A stretch of 64,000 nt of DNA. Origin: Siphonodentalium dalli (Eukaryota > Mollusca > Scaphopoda > Gadilida > Siphonodentaliidae). Below are positions 37,119 to 50,040 of this stretch, in pieces. The position numbers were made by a program, and so were the translations under genes. Position 1 is the stretch's first letter. Every line of letters starts with the position of its first letter. A model generated the notes under the pieces. The model searched no databases. It saw only the letters and a program-made list of their open reading frames with translations, and was not told where the DNA came from. Where the stretch lies: positions 156,351,043-156,415,042 of the forward strand of contig CP136069.1 in NCBI GenBank assembly GCA_032622095.1. The letters are read 5' to 3'.

Positions 37119-37345
37119 AAGGTACAATTTTAATTAACCATCATGGGACCATATTTGTATTAACCCCGATTGGACGATATATTAATTAACCCTCATGGGA
37201 CCATATTTTATTTAACCGTGATGTGACCATATTTTAATTTACTATCATCGGTCAATATTTAAATTAACCCTCTCTGGGTGTGACGATATTTTAATTTACC
37301 CTCATGGAACCATCGATGTATTTTAATTAATCCTTTATGAGAGGT
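37119..37345 (+). repeat. ~28-nt minisatellite, continued
   Basis: Six to eight degenerate copies (CCATCATGGGACCATATTTG, CCCTCATGGGACCATATTTT and similar), same strand as before. Confidence 0.8.
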
Positions 37346-38471
37346 CATATCAGGAGTGCATATTACCCGAGGCCATTCTTAGATCAGCATTACGCCCTCA
37401 TAGGGTGTATATTGACAAGTATATCTGACCCTGTCGCAGGAGGTGGTGGACTAAATGTCATTAAAACATACTCGGTATTTGCGTAATTGGATACTGAATG
37501 TGATTAGAAACGTGCTCGTACTTAAACCCTGTTACGAAGATCGCAAATTTTTGCCCGATTATTATTCTGCATGCTATTTCATGCGCTACTCAGACCACGA
37601 TTTCAAATGAAATTATAAAAAAATATCACATGTAATCAACTACATAGGCGTTACCTATATACAGATTTTTCACAATCACCACATTAAAGTTGTTATATTG
37701 TATATGGCAAATAATATGATCTTGTGGGCGTTACCATTTCTGGCTATGGTTTTGTTAACATGCGTGATGTAGTCTTCATATAGCAGACTCCTTCATGTGG
37801 TGTACCAGCTTAACACTTAAGTAGTTTTCTGTGTAGGTCCATCTAAACTGTCCTCCTGACATAGCTCATTCCAATCAGTATTTAGCATGATTGTTTTTGT
37901 TTTTTAGACCAAAAGTCTAATATGTTCATACTTTCGGTCAAATTTTGTTGACTAATATGACCATCAGTTGGATACATTCCAGTTATCGGGGGGGGGGGGG
38001 TGTCAGTCTGTCAGGTTAGAAATATCCAACAGTTGGAAATATTGAGATACCAGTTGCAATCTCCAAATAAGGTGTTCAAATGGAATTTACCAGACCTGTG
38101 AATTAATCTGGTTAAGGGGGGTACTGTTGGAAATTCAAGACCTTCAAGTCGCGTCACTGTGGACAAATAAATCAGAAAAAGTCTTAAGTTGAAAACTGGC
38201 AAAACTCCGATACTGAAAATGGTCGGATAGACAATTTCGAACTTCAAAGTTGACCGGAAGTTTTCTTTCATATCTAAACCATTTCCAAACTTCATAACAT
38301 TAAGCAGAATATTATTATATATTCAAGTCATCATGCTGACAGCAACTATTTACGGATGAAACCCGCCTATATCCAGTCATTAGAGTCCCCAATGTGTATC
38401 TCTTTTCTCTAACTTTCCACTCTGTTCCACTACCGAAGATATCTTTCCACAACGAATATGCACACTCGGGG
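37346..38471. other. Spacer with a G-run
   Basis: No gene seen. A run of G near 37988-38000 followed by CCAACAGTTGGAAATAT belongs to the poly-G dispersed family also seen in GALNT intron 1 and near 57.3, 57.5 and 59 kb. A 94-codon minus frame (38011-38295) lies in this repeat and is not credible. Confidence 0.6.
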
Positions 38472-38857
38472 CTTGAAATGGTGTGTCTGTCATTTGCTGA
38501 ATGAGGTCCACTGAGGGTGAATTTAGTGACAGCGGGCTAGCGTCACCAAATTCACCCTATGTGGACCTCATTTTGCTGAGGCTGAGGCTGATGTGGGAGA
38601 CCTGGCATCAGATTGAGGTTCTCCAATTGAAGTTGGTGATGTTCACCAATTCAGTCACCTCGATTACGTACGCCATCTTCTGCAAATTCAGGGGGTATTA
38701 AAACTGAACAGAAGGGAACACGTACTAAATAATATTAATTTGAGACTATAGATACTTTCTAGAAGGTGAGACCTAAGCATAAGGAGGTCCTCAGAGGGTG
38801 AAATTCACCATATGTGGATCTTATACATTCTGCACTTGACAGACACACCACTTCAAG
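38472..38857. mobile_element. MITE-4, full copy
   Basis: 386 bp with 21-nt ends differing at one base, core TGGTGTGTCTGTCA / TGACAGACACACCA. Just inside, GAATGAGGTCCACTGAGGGTG and AGGAGGTCCTCAGAGGGTG are further related blocks, and GTGAATTT...AAATTCACC forms an internal foldback. No coding frame. Confidence 0.8.
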
Positions 38858-40096
38858 GTTTTCGTTATGCAGAATATTTTACTGAACTGGTGACGGAACT
38901 GATTATTATGAGATTTCTTTATTAAATCTAAGATGACCGTCAAAACGTCCGCTTCCCCGTGCCATCAGTACTGTATACGTAGTCAGCTATATAGCTATGA
39001 TACACAACAATCAAGCTACAGAGTTCCCTAGTTAGACAACAACTCCAATATAGTCGCTAATGTTCCTCTGATGTTGAACTGGCTCTTTTTTTATAATTCT
39101 CTACAATTAACATACATTAATTTATATACCAAATACTCATAATTATTTAGTGATGCCCACATGCATAATCCGTCGAAATCGAGACAACCCGTTAAATTAT
39201 AGTTAAATGTATTGAACACATATCAATAACACAGATGGGATGTTGGCGGAAGAAAAGCGGATCAATGCGCGCTCACGTGCGTCACGTGGTGCCAGGTTAA
39301 TGAGCCAAAAGAGATCACGGTTTACACGCATGTGTTTCCCGATTGGCTAAACTACAATTTAACACATAAAATTGGTGACATTTCCAGGTTTTCTGGGCCT
39401 ATAATACAGCATTTTCTGAATTTCATTATTTTTTGTAGACATACGTGGTGCGAAATTATATTTTTCTATTGAATATAGCGTTTGATAACGTAAATAACCC
39501 CGAGTTCATTATCAACCGACTTTCTACACATAGGAGATACCAATCTGCTTTGCATAGAGTATAGGAAGTGGCGATGTCAATAAAAAGAGCTCCCAAAACG
39601 AGTTTTGATGTCGTCTTTGAGATAAATCTTGCCCCGGGATTTAAAGGTAATCAGACAGGTAGTTCCTTAAATTGTCATTCATTCCATCTCTTGGTTAATA
39701 CAAAACTCAACCTTTTGGAGAACAATGCTGTCCGCAACGCAAGTGCATGTATGGAGTTTTCGTGAGTCGGCCTATCTCAGCTCAGTTGAAATTAAACCTC
39801 TCTAAAAATTTGAACAGCCGCTTTGTACTTCAAAAAAAATAATACACAGAAGGACATATTAGTCCATATATACTATAACGGCATTCTTGGGACATCACAA
39901 CCATGTATACATTTCAGCTTAGCAATTGTTCTTAGTATTGTACCATCATGCAGCTAAGATCTTAGACCTATACATCTATACTCGCAATCAAAACATACTT
40001 CGTGTGTCAAATATTATTTCCAATTATGTTAAATTGGCCTTTCATAATCACCCACAGATTTAATTGCGCGCGCAATAGTTTATATTTTCTCCAATG
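38858..40096. other. Spacer downstream of GALNT
   Basis: This is the 3' flank of the GALNT gene (minus strand). An ATTAAA word on the minus strand about 40 nt after the stop is a possible poly(A) signal; no AATAAA is close. On the plus strand, an ATG at 39574 opens a short frame ending at AAAG|GTAATC; it could be a first exon, but no partner exon is visible. Confidence 0.5.
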
Positions 40097-43000
40097 TCAC
40101 GAAAATTTATACATAAATGACCAACTTTGGTATGGATTGGTTGAGTTACAATTCATCAACTGAACCATCTGTTCCCCTTCGTGGACGCGGGCTATGTTAG
40201 TCACGTGACCTGCACACAATCCTTCGGTAGGTTTCGAGTAGAATTTTATATGACCATGAATCTGATCAAAAAACCATTTTCCGCGGCTTTCAACACATGA
40301 TTTCACCACAAGCAAGAAACTAATACCATCGACCGTGACACACTTATCGTTGTAAAGTAAATTATGGTGGGAATTAATTTGAAATGTGTTCTCTGGTAAG
40401 ATTCTGTGAATAAAACACTCATAAGTCAACCCCAAATAACCGTCATCCAAAACAGCAAAACAAGCTGATGTCTTCCGATTGGTTACTTCGCCATAATAGC
40501 CAGCACTCTTTGGTGGAATCCTCACTTCCGGTATGATATTCTTGATGTACCAATCGAACGAGTTGCAGCCAAGTCGTTTTCGTAGAGCTTTTCTGTGGTT
40601 CATAGTTTGAACTTCGATCTTGGAAAACGCGGGGATTGGGCCAGCAGATTTGGTGGCAGATATGAATAGTTTTTGGTATTCATCCATCCAGATTTCGGAA
40701 ACCCTCAGTAGATTCTTCCTGATTACCACATTCCTGTCGTCTGATCCGAAACTGCAAAAGTCAATAAAGGTTTTGATTAACAATGAACGAATGACTTTAT
40801 TCATAGAACAAACCATAACCATTTGCATACGATACAAGGATACACTTATTGATAGTATATAATAATACACATAAATTATAGTAATATCTTGCACGAAGGG
40901 CTATTTACTATATACTGTGTAATTCAGGAAATGTGAGGCGATTAACATATCAGTCATATATACAATTTGACAACGAATGCCATCCTGCCACCCCGCTGTG
41001 TCTCAGATGAGATTACCATATTTATAATAATTATCATATATGGGAACAAGGGTCTGACAGCGGCGTTCATATAAAAGGGATGTATATCATAATTATATCA
41101 AGTAGTGTACTATCCATGAATTGATCATGCAGTCTTTAACCCTTTACCCAACAGAAGGGCCCTGTGCCAATGCATTCTCTTATATATGCGAGTCGACCAT
41201 AGGTCGCCTCGCATATATAAGAGAATGCATTGGCTTAACACATTAAAAATTATAAAATTGTTAAAGAATGTAAGAAAAAATGGTAAAAAGTGTTAAAAAA
41301 AGATTTTTTTTAGGCCAATGCATTCTCTTATATATGCGAGGCGACCTATGGTCGACTCGCATATATAAGAGAATGCATTGGCACAGGGCTAACTGTAAAT
41401 ATCACAATGTCGTCAAGGAGCCGGTTCCAATGATATCCATATGTGTATGGTTCTATTGAGACAGACCGAAGATATTTTAGGCTGTTGAAGCTTTATTTGG
41501 CCGGTTTTGGCCGGTTTGTTGGGTAAAGGGTTAAAACATGATGTTGTCGGTTGAGTGAGCAGATCTGCCAACGTTGCCAGTTAAAAGTATCAGTCCTGAC
41601 ATTCAAAATTAATGGAAACACTCGCACAGTTCAACGGCTGCGCTTAAGGCCCAACCCCACCAACCAAAAACATGCATGCACGTGGGACTCCCCTCCCCAC
41701 TAAATCCCCATGCGATAACATAATACCTATAAGAGAATGACTTGAAGTAGTGTCCGACCCGGCTGCAAGGGACAGTTAAAATTCGCCCTCCACACATCCA
41801 CGTCCGGAACGACAAATCAAAGTGTTCACCGCCCCAAATGTTTAACCCATCGTCAAACATTCCGGTGCTCATGAAAAAGTTCCTGTCGACCGCCATGGCA
41901 CAGCCGACAAGAACTGGAGTTGGGAAGGGCTCCGCTGCGTTAGCCAACTGTGAGATGATGTTCGTCGGAACTTTGAACCAAGAATACCTGAAACGAAATG
42001 CAAGATACTGTCGACAATGCCACACGATATTATTACTCTATAAAGGATCGTTGTTCTCTATATAGAGGTCTCGATCTTCAGGTTTGCAACAGTTTGTAAA
42101 TTTTGAGGTACCACTACCATACAGTGCCATTTGCAATTGGATACTATAGCTATGTGTATTGATTGGGTTCTATCGTAGATATAAGGCAAACGTATATAAT
42201 TAAGTATTCTATCTCGGTTGTCAGTTTGGCGTTCAACGTGAGTTGTGGCCATTAAAGGGATACTGTACTCATATGTTGTTGTTGGTTTCTATAGTCTCTG
42301 AGTCGTAGAATAAGGTAACCAGATTTCCATTATTTGTATAGTCACTAATCAGTGAGTGGCTTGAGTTTACGCCCCGTATCAACATAATTTTTTACACGAT
42401 CATGTGTGCCACGCGTTGCCCAATCCACTATCGGAAATAAATGCGCATTTGAAAATTCGGCGATGCATGAGCACCATCTTTCTCCCAGTGGGATCCTACC
42501 AATATACAACAGTTACGCCCTTGATCATGTCTATATGTATATACGTTCCTGTGACGACCAGGTCATCAAAGCATTGAACATCATATATGCAAATCTAAAT
42601 TCGTTTGGCAAACTGGATTTTATATTGGTGAACCTCTTTAATCCGTTTCATCGATCAAGTCTTTTAAGTGGCACTCCATTGCCGAACACTTGAGTTTCTT
42701 ATAACAAACGTCCCAGCGTGTGGTGTACGTGTATATCGGTTAATATTCGTCAATGTAAATAGCTATATATATGACATTCCCACGAACCTTTCAAAACGTG
42801 CGTATTAATATATTTTGATACCATGACAAGCTGCTGTCGTCAACCATATGAACTATTAACGTTGTAATTAAGTTTCAAACTTACCGTAGATCCCATCCGA
42901 ATCCTCCACGGAACCGAATCCCCGGATGACTGTGATACTCCAAGGTCTTGGGATCAATGACGTCAACCGTTGGCTGGACGACGGTTGATCGGTTCCGTAA

Positions 43001-45724
43001 TATCTGTTCTATAAGAGGCTCCAACCACCCCACGTTGCATTCAATGTGAGCATCCAGGAAAACGATTATTTCCCCCGAAGAATGACGAGCACCGATGTTT
43101 CTGGAACGAATGAGTCCTTCACGCTTCCGGTTCCTAATGACCTTGACCTTACTCAGCCCCACAACGTATTCTCGAAGACCACGGACTAACCAATACCACG
43201 TGCTGTTGTCGTCCACGAGGATTATTTCATGCAAAGTGCCACCTGGCGTTCGGTTGAGTATGCTATGTAGAGTTCTCAGTAGTACACTCAGAGCCTCGTT
43301 ATGGAATGGAATCACCACGGAGACCAGGCTGTCGTCTGCTTGGCTCCGAGTGGGTCGCGTCGGACACTCTGCTGGTCGCGTGTCATTAACAACCCTCTCT
43401 ATCGGAACCATGTTACTTCTCAAGATGTTGATACTGTATTTGTTCTCGGATTCGTTTTCGTTATTGGCAAATAATTTCATCAGACCGATTGATGGATACA
43501 GGTTCCTGGATTAAAGGAATGACCATATGCTATCAATGGTTATATATAGACAAGAAGAGGCATAGAGACGTAGATAATGGCCGCATCAAAAATCGAAAAT
43601 CTTTTTGGAATAATTTTACTGCAAACACGAAAGAACTCCAATTCTAACATTTGAGTTTTTTTTATTTGTGAAAAGTCTGAGTTTCCTACTAGGCTACTAC
43701 GGTGACAATATTCTGGGAATATTCTCAACAAAACGAATTTTGTTGGCTGTTATATTACCGTTGGTTATTCGAGACTGCAAAACATGTTGAAATGCTCTGT
43801 TATTTGAATTTCCCTGCCAACTAACCGAATAACCTATATACATGCGTGTGCCTGTAGTGCAAAGCAACGAAATTTGATGAAGACATCAGGAACGTTTGGA
43901 TACAATCTACGAGTTGTGAGTTTGGTCTGGTATATCCTGGGGAGAGGGTGCAGTCAAACCTGCAAATACTAGTGTATCTGTCATCAGCAGAATGAGGTCC
44001 CCGGAGGGTGAATTTAGTAACGTGTTAGCGTCAACAAATTCACCATCTGGGAAACTCATTCTGCCTAGGCCTCAACTGCTATCGGTGACATACGATCGGA
44101 TTGAAGTTCCCCAGTTGGAGTTGGCGATGTTCACCCATTAGTCACCTCGATTATGCATTTTATCTTCTGCAAATTATGGGATATAGAAACTTCCCAGAAG
44201 GAAAAAGTAACTAAATTGCAATGTTAATTTGAGACTATAGATATTTCCCAGAAGATGCGGCCTAAGCAGAATGAGGTCCACAGAGGGTGAATTTTGTGAT
44301 GTTAGCCCGCCAGGCTTGGTGCAGTTATCAAATCGAGTGCATGGACAAATAATCTGCAGATGCATATCCCTGATCAGAACCCATGAGGGTATAATTCCAC
44401 GTCAATGTAACCCTGGGCCAAAACATGCTTTTGTTGCATACAATTAGTCATAAAGCAAATAATTGTGGTCATGGTTTGTCAGCATGCATGTCCACATTCT
44501 GGAAAATAAGGATACGGTAAGAATCCACCAGCCCAATTATAAAAAAAACCCCAACACTCATTCCGCAGACTGTTTCAGTTTGAATCTCCACCGCTTATAT
44601 GTGCGGTTTAGACGTGATGTGGTGTGGTGTGTATGTTGAAACATGGACAAACTTGATATATTTGGCCAATCATATCGACAATGAGTGTCGTTGTAAATGC
44701 TGACGGAACATCGCAGGTACCGTGTGCGTTGAGACATTACCAGACAAACTGCTACCCTGTTTATACGTTTAGCCTGCCGTAACTCGACATGTTACGACAT
44801 GTTCAAGAATCATGTTCAAGAAAGTTAAACATTAAGATCACATATTTCACCGCCGTCAAAATTTCTTGGTTCGCGGTGTTAGAAGCGTGTACCGATGCGA
44901 TGTTGCGAGTGAATAAATCAGGTACGACTACGAGTTGACGTTTTTCTGAGGGTACGATGCGGTGAGGATACGATTTTTTTGTTGTGGCCGTCCAGTGTTC
45001 CTTTCACAGATACTGAATATAAAGCCCAAAACAAAAACGTTTATAGTTTACCGCATGTATTGCATCTATGGGATTTCGTGGAGCGGTGTGACAATAATGA
45101 ATTTTGAATTATAGAATCAAGCCAATTAATTAATTCCAGGTAGGTGCAGCAGGGACGTCGTTAGAGGGTCTCTGTTTGGGTTGTTCGCCTACTTTGAACC
45201 CCCTTGATCCAGACCAACTCCCATGTTTTCGAAATATCGCACCATTTGTTCCCCCCCCCCCCTCCTTGGGTTGGAATTATCAAAATTTTCCAACTGTCGG
45301 AAATGTCCAACCTAACACCCCTGACGTTGACCAAAGTTGGGATGGGTTGTAAACACTCCCCACTGTCGCAACGATCCTACATGAGTGTATACTTGGATGG
45401 TAGTTACCTTGTGTTCGATGGGCTGCCTCTGTTCCCCTGTTCTGCTACCTCTTCGTCGAGTCTCTCGTTCATTCGATGATGAACAGCTAGCTTTGATTTC
45501 TCGGCCGCATGCATGTCATTCAGCAGCTTTACAACCTCGGTCTCACTCAAGTTTCTTGAGGCGCTGGAGATTTCCTCTAACGTCTGCAACCTGACCTTTC
45601 CCTGGAGCCGCTCTACATCAGCCCGGTTGTCGGAGTTAAGTTCGTTCACCCCGACAAACAGGAACAAGGCCTGGAAAACCACGAACAGGACCAAGGCCAA
45701 TATAGCTTCCGATTTCCGACACAT
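40097..45724 (-). CDS. GALNT: Polypeptide N-acetylgalactosaminyltransferase, complete four-exon gene
   Basis: Exons 45724-45408, 43505-42885, 41987-41727 and 40751-40097; all introns are GT-AG and phase 2; 617 aa. An in-frame TAG at 45787-45785 precedes the ATG. The family starts mucin-type O-glycosylation in the Golgi, moving GalNAc from UDP-GalNAc to Ser/Thr. Visible: short cytoplasmic tail, membrane anchor (about 8-26), charged stem, GT-A catalytic start (SVVIPFHNEA, about 167-176), LVDDNS (about 202-207), metal-binding DAH (257-259), the WGGEH Gal/GalNAc-T motif (364-368), CSRVGH with the third metal ligand H392, and VSEIWMDEY near 418-425. A C-terminal ricin-B-type lectin domain (about 481-617) ends with QSW (608-610). 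Length is normal for the family. Odd points: WGGEH where WGGEN is usual, and the three CLD positions of the lectin repeats read CFA, CVT and CAG, without aspartate. Introns 1 and 3 carry transposons. Paralogue cannot be assigned. Confidence 0.95.
41136..41534 (+). mobile_element. MITE-1, full copy inside GALNT intron 3
   Basis: 399 bp with TTAA at 41136-41139 and 41531-41534 and both perfect hairpins. It lies in the 975 bp intron between GALNT exons 3 and 4 and does not touch splice sites. It is outside the array, which shows that the family is dispersed and moved by itself. Confidence 0.92.
43972..44310. mobile_element. MITE-4, diverged copy in GALNT intron 1
   Basis: Matches 38472-38857 over most of its length: GTGTATCTGTCA, GAATGAGGTCCCCGGAGGGTG, GTTGGCGATGTTCACCCA, TAATTTGAGACTATAGATA and GAATGAGGTCCACAGAGGGTG. 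The right terminal repeat is not recognisable. Confidence 0.75.
45140..45350. repeat. Poly-G (here poly-C) dispersed element in GALNT intron 1
   Basis: Contains GGGACGTCGTTAGAGGGTC, a 12-nt C-run (45251-45262), GGGTTGGAATTATC, CCAACTGTCGGAAATGTCC. Related sequence occurs near 37985-38160, 57240-57560 and on both sides of the MITE-1 at 58936-59330. Boundaries are uncertain. Confidence 0.65.
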
Positions 45725-46323
45725 AACGGTGAATTTCTGTAGATGGTACTGGTCAGCAGTCCCGAAGCAACGCCATCGTGTTAACTACCGACCAGTCGTG
45801 ATCGTTTGACTGTGAAAGTGGGTCAATCCAGAGCGGAATGCAAGCTTGTCTCGACGACTCAATCAGGCTGGATGATATCGTCTTGCGTAAAATGCGGGTT
45901 AGAGGTCAAGGGACCAATTTCGCATTGCATTTGTCATGCGAAACTCGAAAACAACAGTTATGTCAATTATGAAGAAATTATCTGTGAATAAGGGACGTGG
46001 CCAGAGGGTCATAACTCGGGGTGTCCAGCAGATATAATGACAACTCCATCCGCGGGCGAGAATTGTCCAACTTGGCGATGAATGACAAAGATTAATCTGA
46101 AATTGGCGTGGCATACACTTGTGGTTTTGGGCATCAAATTGTTAACTGTTTGGAAAAATTTAATGAAGATTGGTGTGAGGAACACGTAGAAGTTAAAGTG
46201 GGAATAGAACAAAAGCTTAATGTAAGATTGTTTTATGGTCTGCCTCATCCTTACATTGAGCTTCGTTTCGTTTTCCGACTTTAACGTTGTTTGGAGGATT
46301 CCTGGTCAAATTGTTGAATAAGT
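45725..46323. other. GALNT 5' flank
   Basis: Holds the 5' untranslated region and presumably the promoter of GALNT. No TATA box stands out. No other gene seen. Confidence 0.5.
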
Positions 46324-46717
46324 TTAAAGGTACTCAATCCGATAAAACTCCTCTCAATTACTATTTCAATGGCTTCGGGGGTCAAAAATATTTGATTCGA
46401 GTCGAGGAAGCCACCCATCAAAGCTCAGATTTATTAGATATCGATTTTAGAAATCTATTATTTTTCATTATCGGGAATACTTTCTGTCCCAGAAGTTTAC
46501 CGAAAAAGCCGACCGACATACTCTCGATACTAAATTCCATTGAACAAAATGTTGCTATACAACACATTTTGGGCAATTAGATACGATAGTTCACAGTCGT
46601 TAGCATTATTTTTGGATAATTAATCGATTCTGATAACTAAAGTGACCATTGATAAAAAAAAATTGTTGTTGGAATCTGTTGAGATGGGGACCCTCTGATC
46701 GGATTGAGTACCTCTAA
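46324..46717 (-). mobile_element. MITE-2, dispersed copy 5' of GALNT
   Basis: Starts TTAAAGGTACTCAATCCGAT and ends GGATTGAGTACCTCTAAA, so the right target copy is mutated to CTAA. Orientation is opposite to array copies: the ACTCCTCTCAATTACTATTTC arm comes first and the AGAGGGTCCCC block last. It is shorter than array copies and differs in the middle. Confidence 0.85.
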
Positions 46718-48942
46718 AATTTCCTTTTAGGTGCCGCGGACTTAGAATCTGAACATTTCCCACCGAAGAAGTCTACTCATTTTTGGTGAACATCCCTTCA
46801 AATTAATAATAGACCGTTCCAATATTTTTTTATAACTGGGTAGGAGAATACATTTATAGTATATAGAAAGTGATATTGATATATCCGATCAGATGCTTCT
46901 ATTTCAACCGTGATGTATGATTCAATGAAAGTCCCTGATATAGCAATAGATTAGTCGAGTAAAGTGGAAACGAGCGAGAAAGTGTATCGTATCGTTTCGC
47001 CCACTGCATGGCAAGCTGCAAAACAGAGTTCAGTCCCCTCGCTAAGCTATGTCTGACCGCTGCCAGCATGTGTATTTTCTTAATTAAATCTAACGTTAAA
47101 CTTTGCTATTGACGTGTTTTGTCAATTATAGTTCACTGTGGCTTGATCTAGACAATTTTCAAATGAATATTTCAGTTTCTCAGAATAATGCAGAATGAAT
47201 TGTAACCTACAAAAGTCTCAAATAAATAAATAAATGTGCGATCTTTTTTCACAGTATGTGGTTTGGCAGCGGTAAGTCCTTCGTATTGGACTGAACTCTG
47301 CATGCGTTTTGCCTTGTGAGGTATCAATACAAACTTACTCCGGATAACACTAAATGAACGACAGTAAGTGCGTGCACATGACAGTTGTTTGAAATTATTA
47401 TCAAAATCCACATATAAATACGCATACTATCACTCTAATAATAATATAGACTACTATTATTAAAGAAATGGTACATGTATATATGTGTAATTTTTGAGCG
47501 ACTTTTGATAAGAATTTCCAACAACTGTGATCTATATAGGCCGGAAGGTGAGATGATCGATATATAGCCGCTGGGAGAGCTTATGCGTCCATGTGTACTT
47601 CACGTTTTATCGACATTGCGAATCGTTGAACCTGGGATTGGATCCCAGTGTAAATATAAAATATGATCTATAGCGTATACATATTGTATTTATTTGGGTA
47701 ATCACCGAATATGAGTTCGACACACAAATCGCAGCTAATGAGACCAAACAGCCATAATCGTTTGATATATCTTCTGTAATACGCCTTGTTGCGTTCCCGC
47801 TATATTGGCTATATTAGAGATGGATGTGCGCGATAATTGTCTTCTAAACAAATCGACACGAAATCGAAACCACGTACGTAAATGTCAACCAAAGGTAATA
47901 CGTTAATGCCAAACCACTTACGTGTGATTTTGGAGAATCTATTCTGAGTAATCCTCTATGAATGAGATGATTTCGTAAACGGTATCCCTGTGAGACCACA
48001 GGCTCGTGGTGATACTAAAATATCAATATAGACTATATCAGTCGTCACTGGTATGGTATATATTGGTATTTTAGTATTTCACCCATTAACCTGTGCGTGA
48101 GACCTGAAGAATAAAACCGAAATCCATGAGGCCAACTTTTCATCGTAGGATGATGAAACTTTTCGACAAAATCCTCGAATTGAATCAGAATTTCCGCCCA
48201 GTTATAACAGTGTATTTTGGAATTGTCTGTTATTAGTTTGGAGGGTCATTTAGGATATATAATCAGATGCAAACAGATAACACAAGACAGAAGGATTCAT
48301 GCATATTCAGTGGTGGGAAATGTTCAGATAATAAGTTCAACAAACGATTGCTGAACTTATTAGCTGAACATCTCCTAAGGGAACTGCTCGTCAATAACAT
48401 TCACTAGTAGCTGAGACTAAGACTAGTTAAATCTTGTTTTCCGAGAGAATCAAACAACAAAATCATCTAAAGATGTACTCAGGATTTGGCAGACCTTAAC
48501 TGGTTCAGTGCTGAAAGCCCATATTTGGACCCTACATAAGAGTGCTGGAAGCCCAGGTATGGGCATTGGCGACGACACTGTATTGCTTGTTATATTTTTT
48601 AAAATATTGTTACATATATAATTATATTGGGACATTGTGAAGTTTGAATGGATGCCGACCGATAAAATTGTCAGAAAAGGTACTTCTATTGCGAAAAATT
48701 CTATTGCCCAATGTCGTCCGACAAACCCAGCTAATGAGACATCAGGCCCATAACCATAGCCTAATAAGACATAAAGGCTCATAACCTAATCACAAATGTT
48801 AATATGTGGGGGTCAAATTTGAGAAAAGAGTGCAAATGTAGTAAATTACCTACTCCGAGCATAAAATTCAATGATTTTCTGTTTATTGAAATATATATAC
48901 GTATTTCATTATGTATATGTAGGATATTTAGCAGCTAACCAG
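46718..48942. other. Spacer, 2.2 kb
   Basis: No gene or known repeat recognised. A 110-codon minus frame (48782-48450) has no recognisable domain and no supporting context. A few short self-complementary stretches, such as GGGATTGGATCCCAG near 47633, seem incidental. Confidence 0.5.
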
Positions 48943-49229
48943 TTAAAGGGGTACCGTACACTAAATCCGGCCATTTATGGGACCATCTCATTTTATACTC
49001 AACAGAAAATATGCAGCAAATGAGTGAATTTGAGCCATGGATTAGTGAAAAATACACCCGTGTGACATCGTAATTATAATGAAAATGCAAGAATTTATGA
49101 CTGGAGTCATAGACTCAGTTTCATTATAATTACCATGTTGTTGTCATCGTTCATATATAGTGCACACGAGTGTTCAGTATAAAAGGAGATATACATACAT
49201 AAATAGCGGATTTAGTGTACAATCCCCAT
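48943..49229. mobile_element. MITE-5, copy 1
   Basis: Left end TTAAAGGGGTACCGTACACT then AAATCCGGCCATTTATGGGA; right end is the inverted GCGGATTTAGTGTACAATCC. An internal CATTATAATTACCATGTTGTT block is shared with the copy at 56528. The right TTAA is degraded. Confidence 0.75.
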
Positions 49230-49570
49230 TTTTCTGTTTACTATTTCAACAATAATTTAATAACATATAATTTTACTTCACTTTTTATGGACCTGTCCCA
49301 ATTAAAACTGAGAAACCAGACGCGACAAAATAACCGAGGCTGTGAGTACCAAAAACGCTTTCGTTATAATAAATTCCATCATAACAAAATTCGAACAGCA
49401 CTAAATAGTCAGGGGACCCTGTTACGCATGTGTCTTGGAAAAAGTCGATGTCAAGAAAACGACATTTAAGCATGCTAATATTTTGTATACTACATTCTAA
49501 CAAAGTAAAAAAAAACAGCGATGTTAACATCCCGGTTATTTCAGGATATTAACACGGTGGGGAATCACGT
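49230..49570. other. Short spacer between MITE-5 and MITE-6
   Basis: Nothing recognised; an 84-codon frame on the plus strand has no supporting signal. Confidence 0.5.
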
Positions 49571-50040
49571 GGTTTCGAGGTTGGTGTGGTGAGTATACCA
49601 CGCATTCAAAATGTACAAACGTTCAAAAACATAATATACGAGGAACTGACACAAAACATATAGCAGCTTGACTGAGGAGCATATGCTAGTTTATTGTTGA
49701 AACATGTTTATACCTTATTTGTTCAGAAATACTTAGTGGTTGTCTATGACATTCTGACCAAAGTTGCCAGTCTGAGGTGCGTGGAATAAACCAGTCCATA
49801 CATCTTGGAGAATCCTTCGACTGACAACTTTGGTCAGAATGTTAGAGTAAACAAATGTGAATTTAGACATTTAGATGAGGTATCATGCAGCTTTTGAAAA
49901 ATAGCATAGCATCTGCTCGTAGCTGTCAAAATAATATGTAATATATCATATATTAGTTTATTACCTTTTTTCCTCGCTTCTGGTCGCGTTTTAGATCACC
50001 TCGGCCATTTTGAATGCGTGATACTCATCAACTCGAAACT
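49571..50040. mobile_element. MITE-6, foldback with internal hairpin
   Basis: About 40-nt imperfect inverted ends (GGTTTCGAGGTTGG, then ACCACGCATTCAAAATG on the left; CATTTTGAATGCGTGATACT, then CAACTCGAAAC on the right). A second inverted repeat lies inside (49750-49841, 23-nt arms CATTCTGACCAAAGTTG(C/T)C). Single copy in the window; exact ends uncertain. Confidence 0.65.

Noticed and set aside
39574-39765. Short plus-strand frame ending at AAAG|GTAATC, a possible first exon
   Set aside because: No downstream partner exon and no protein similarity recognised; recorded only in the spacer entry.
42406-42693. 95-codon plus-strand frame
   Set aside because: Lies inside GALNT intron 2 antisense to the gene, with no recognisable domain.
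48450-48782. 110-codon minus-strand frame
   Set aside because: No recognisable domain, signal peptide or splice partner; probably chance in spacer.
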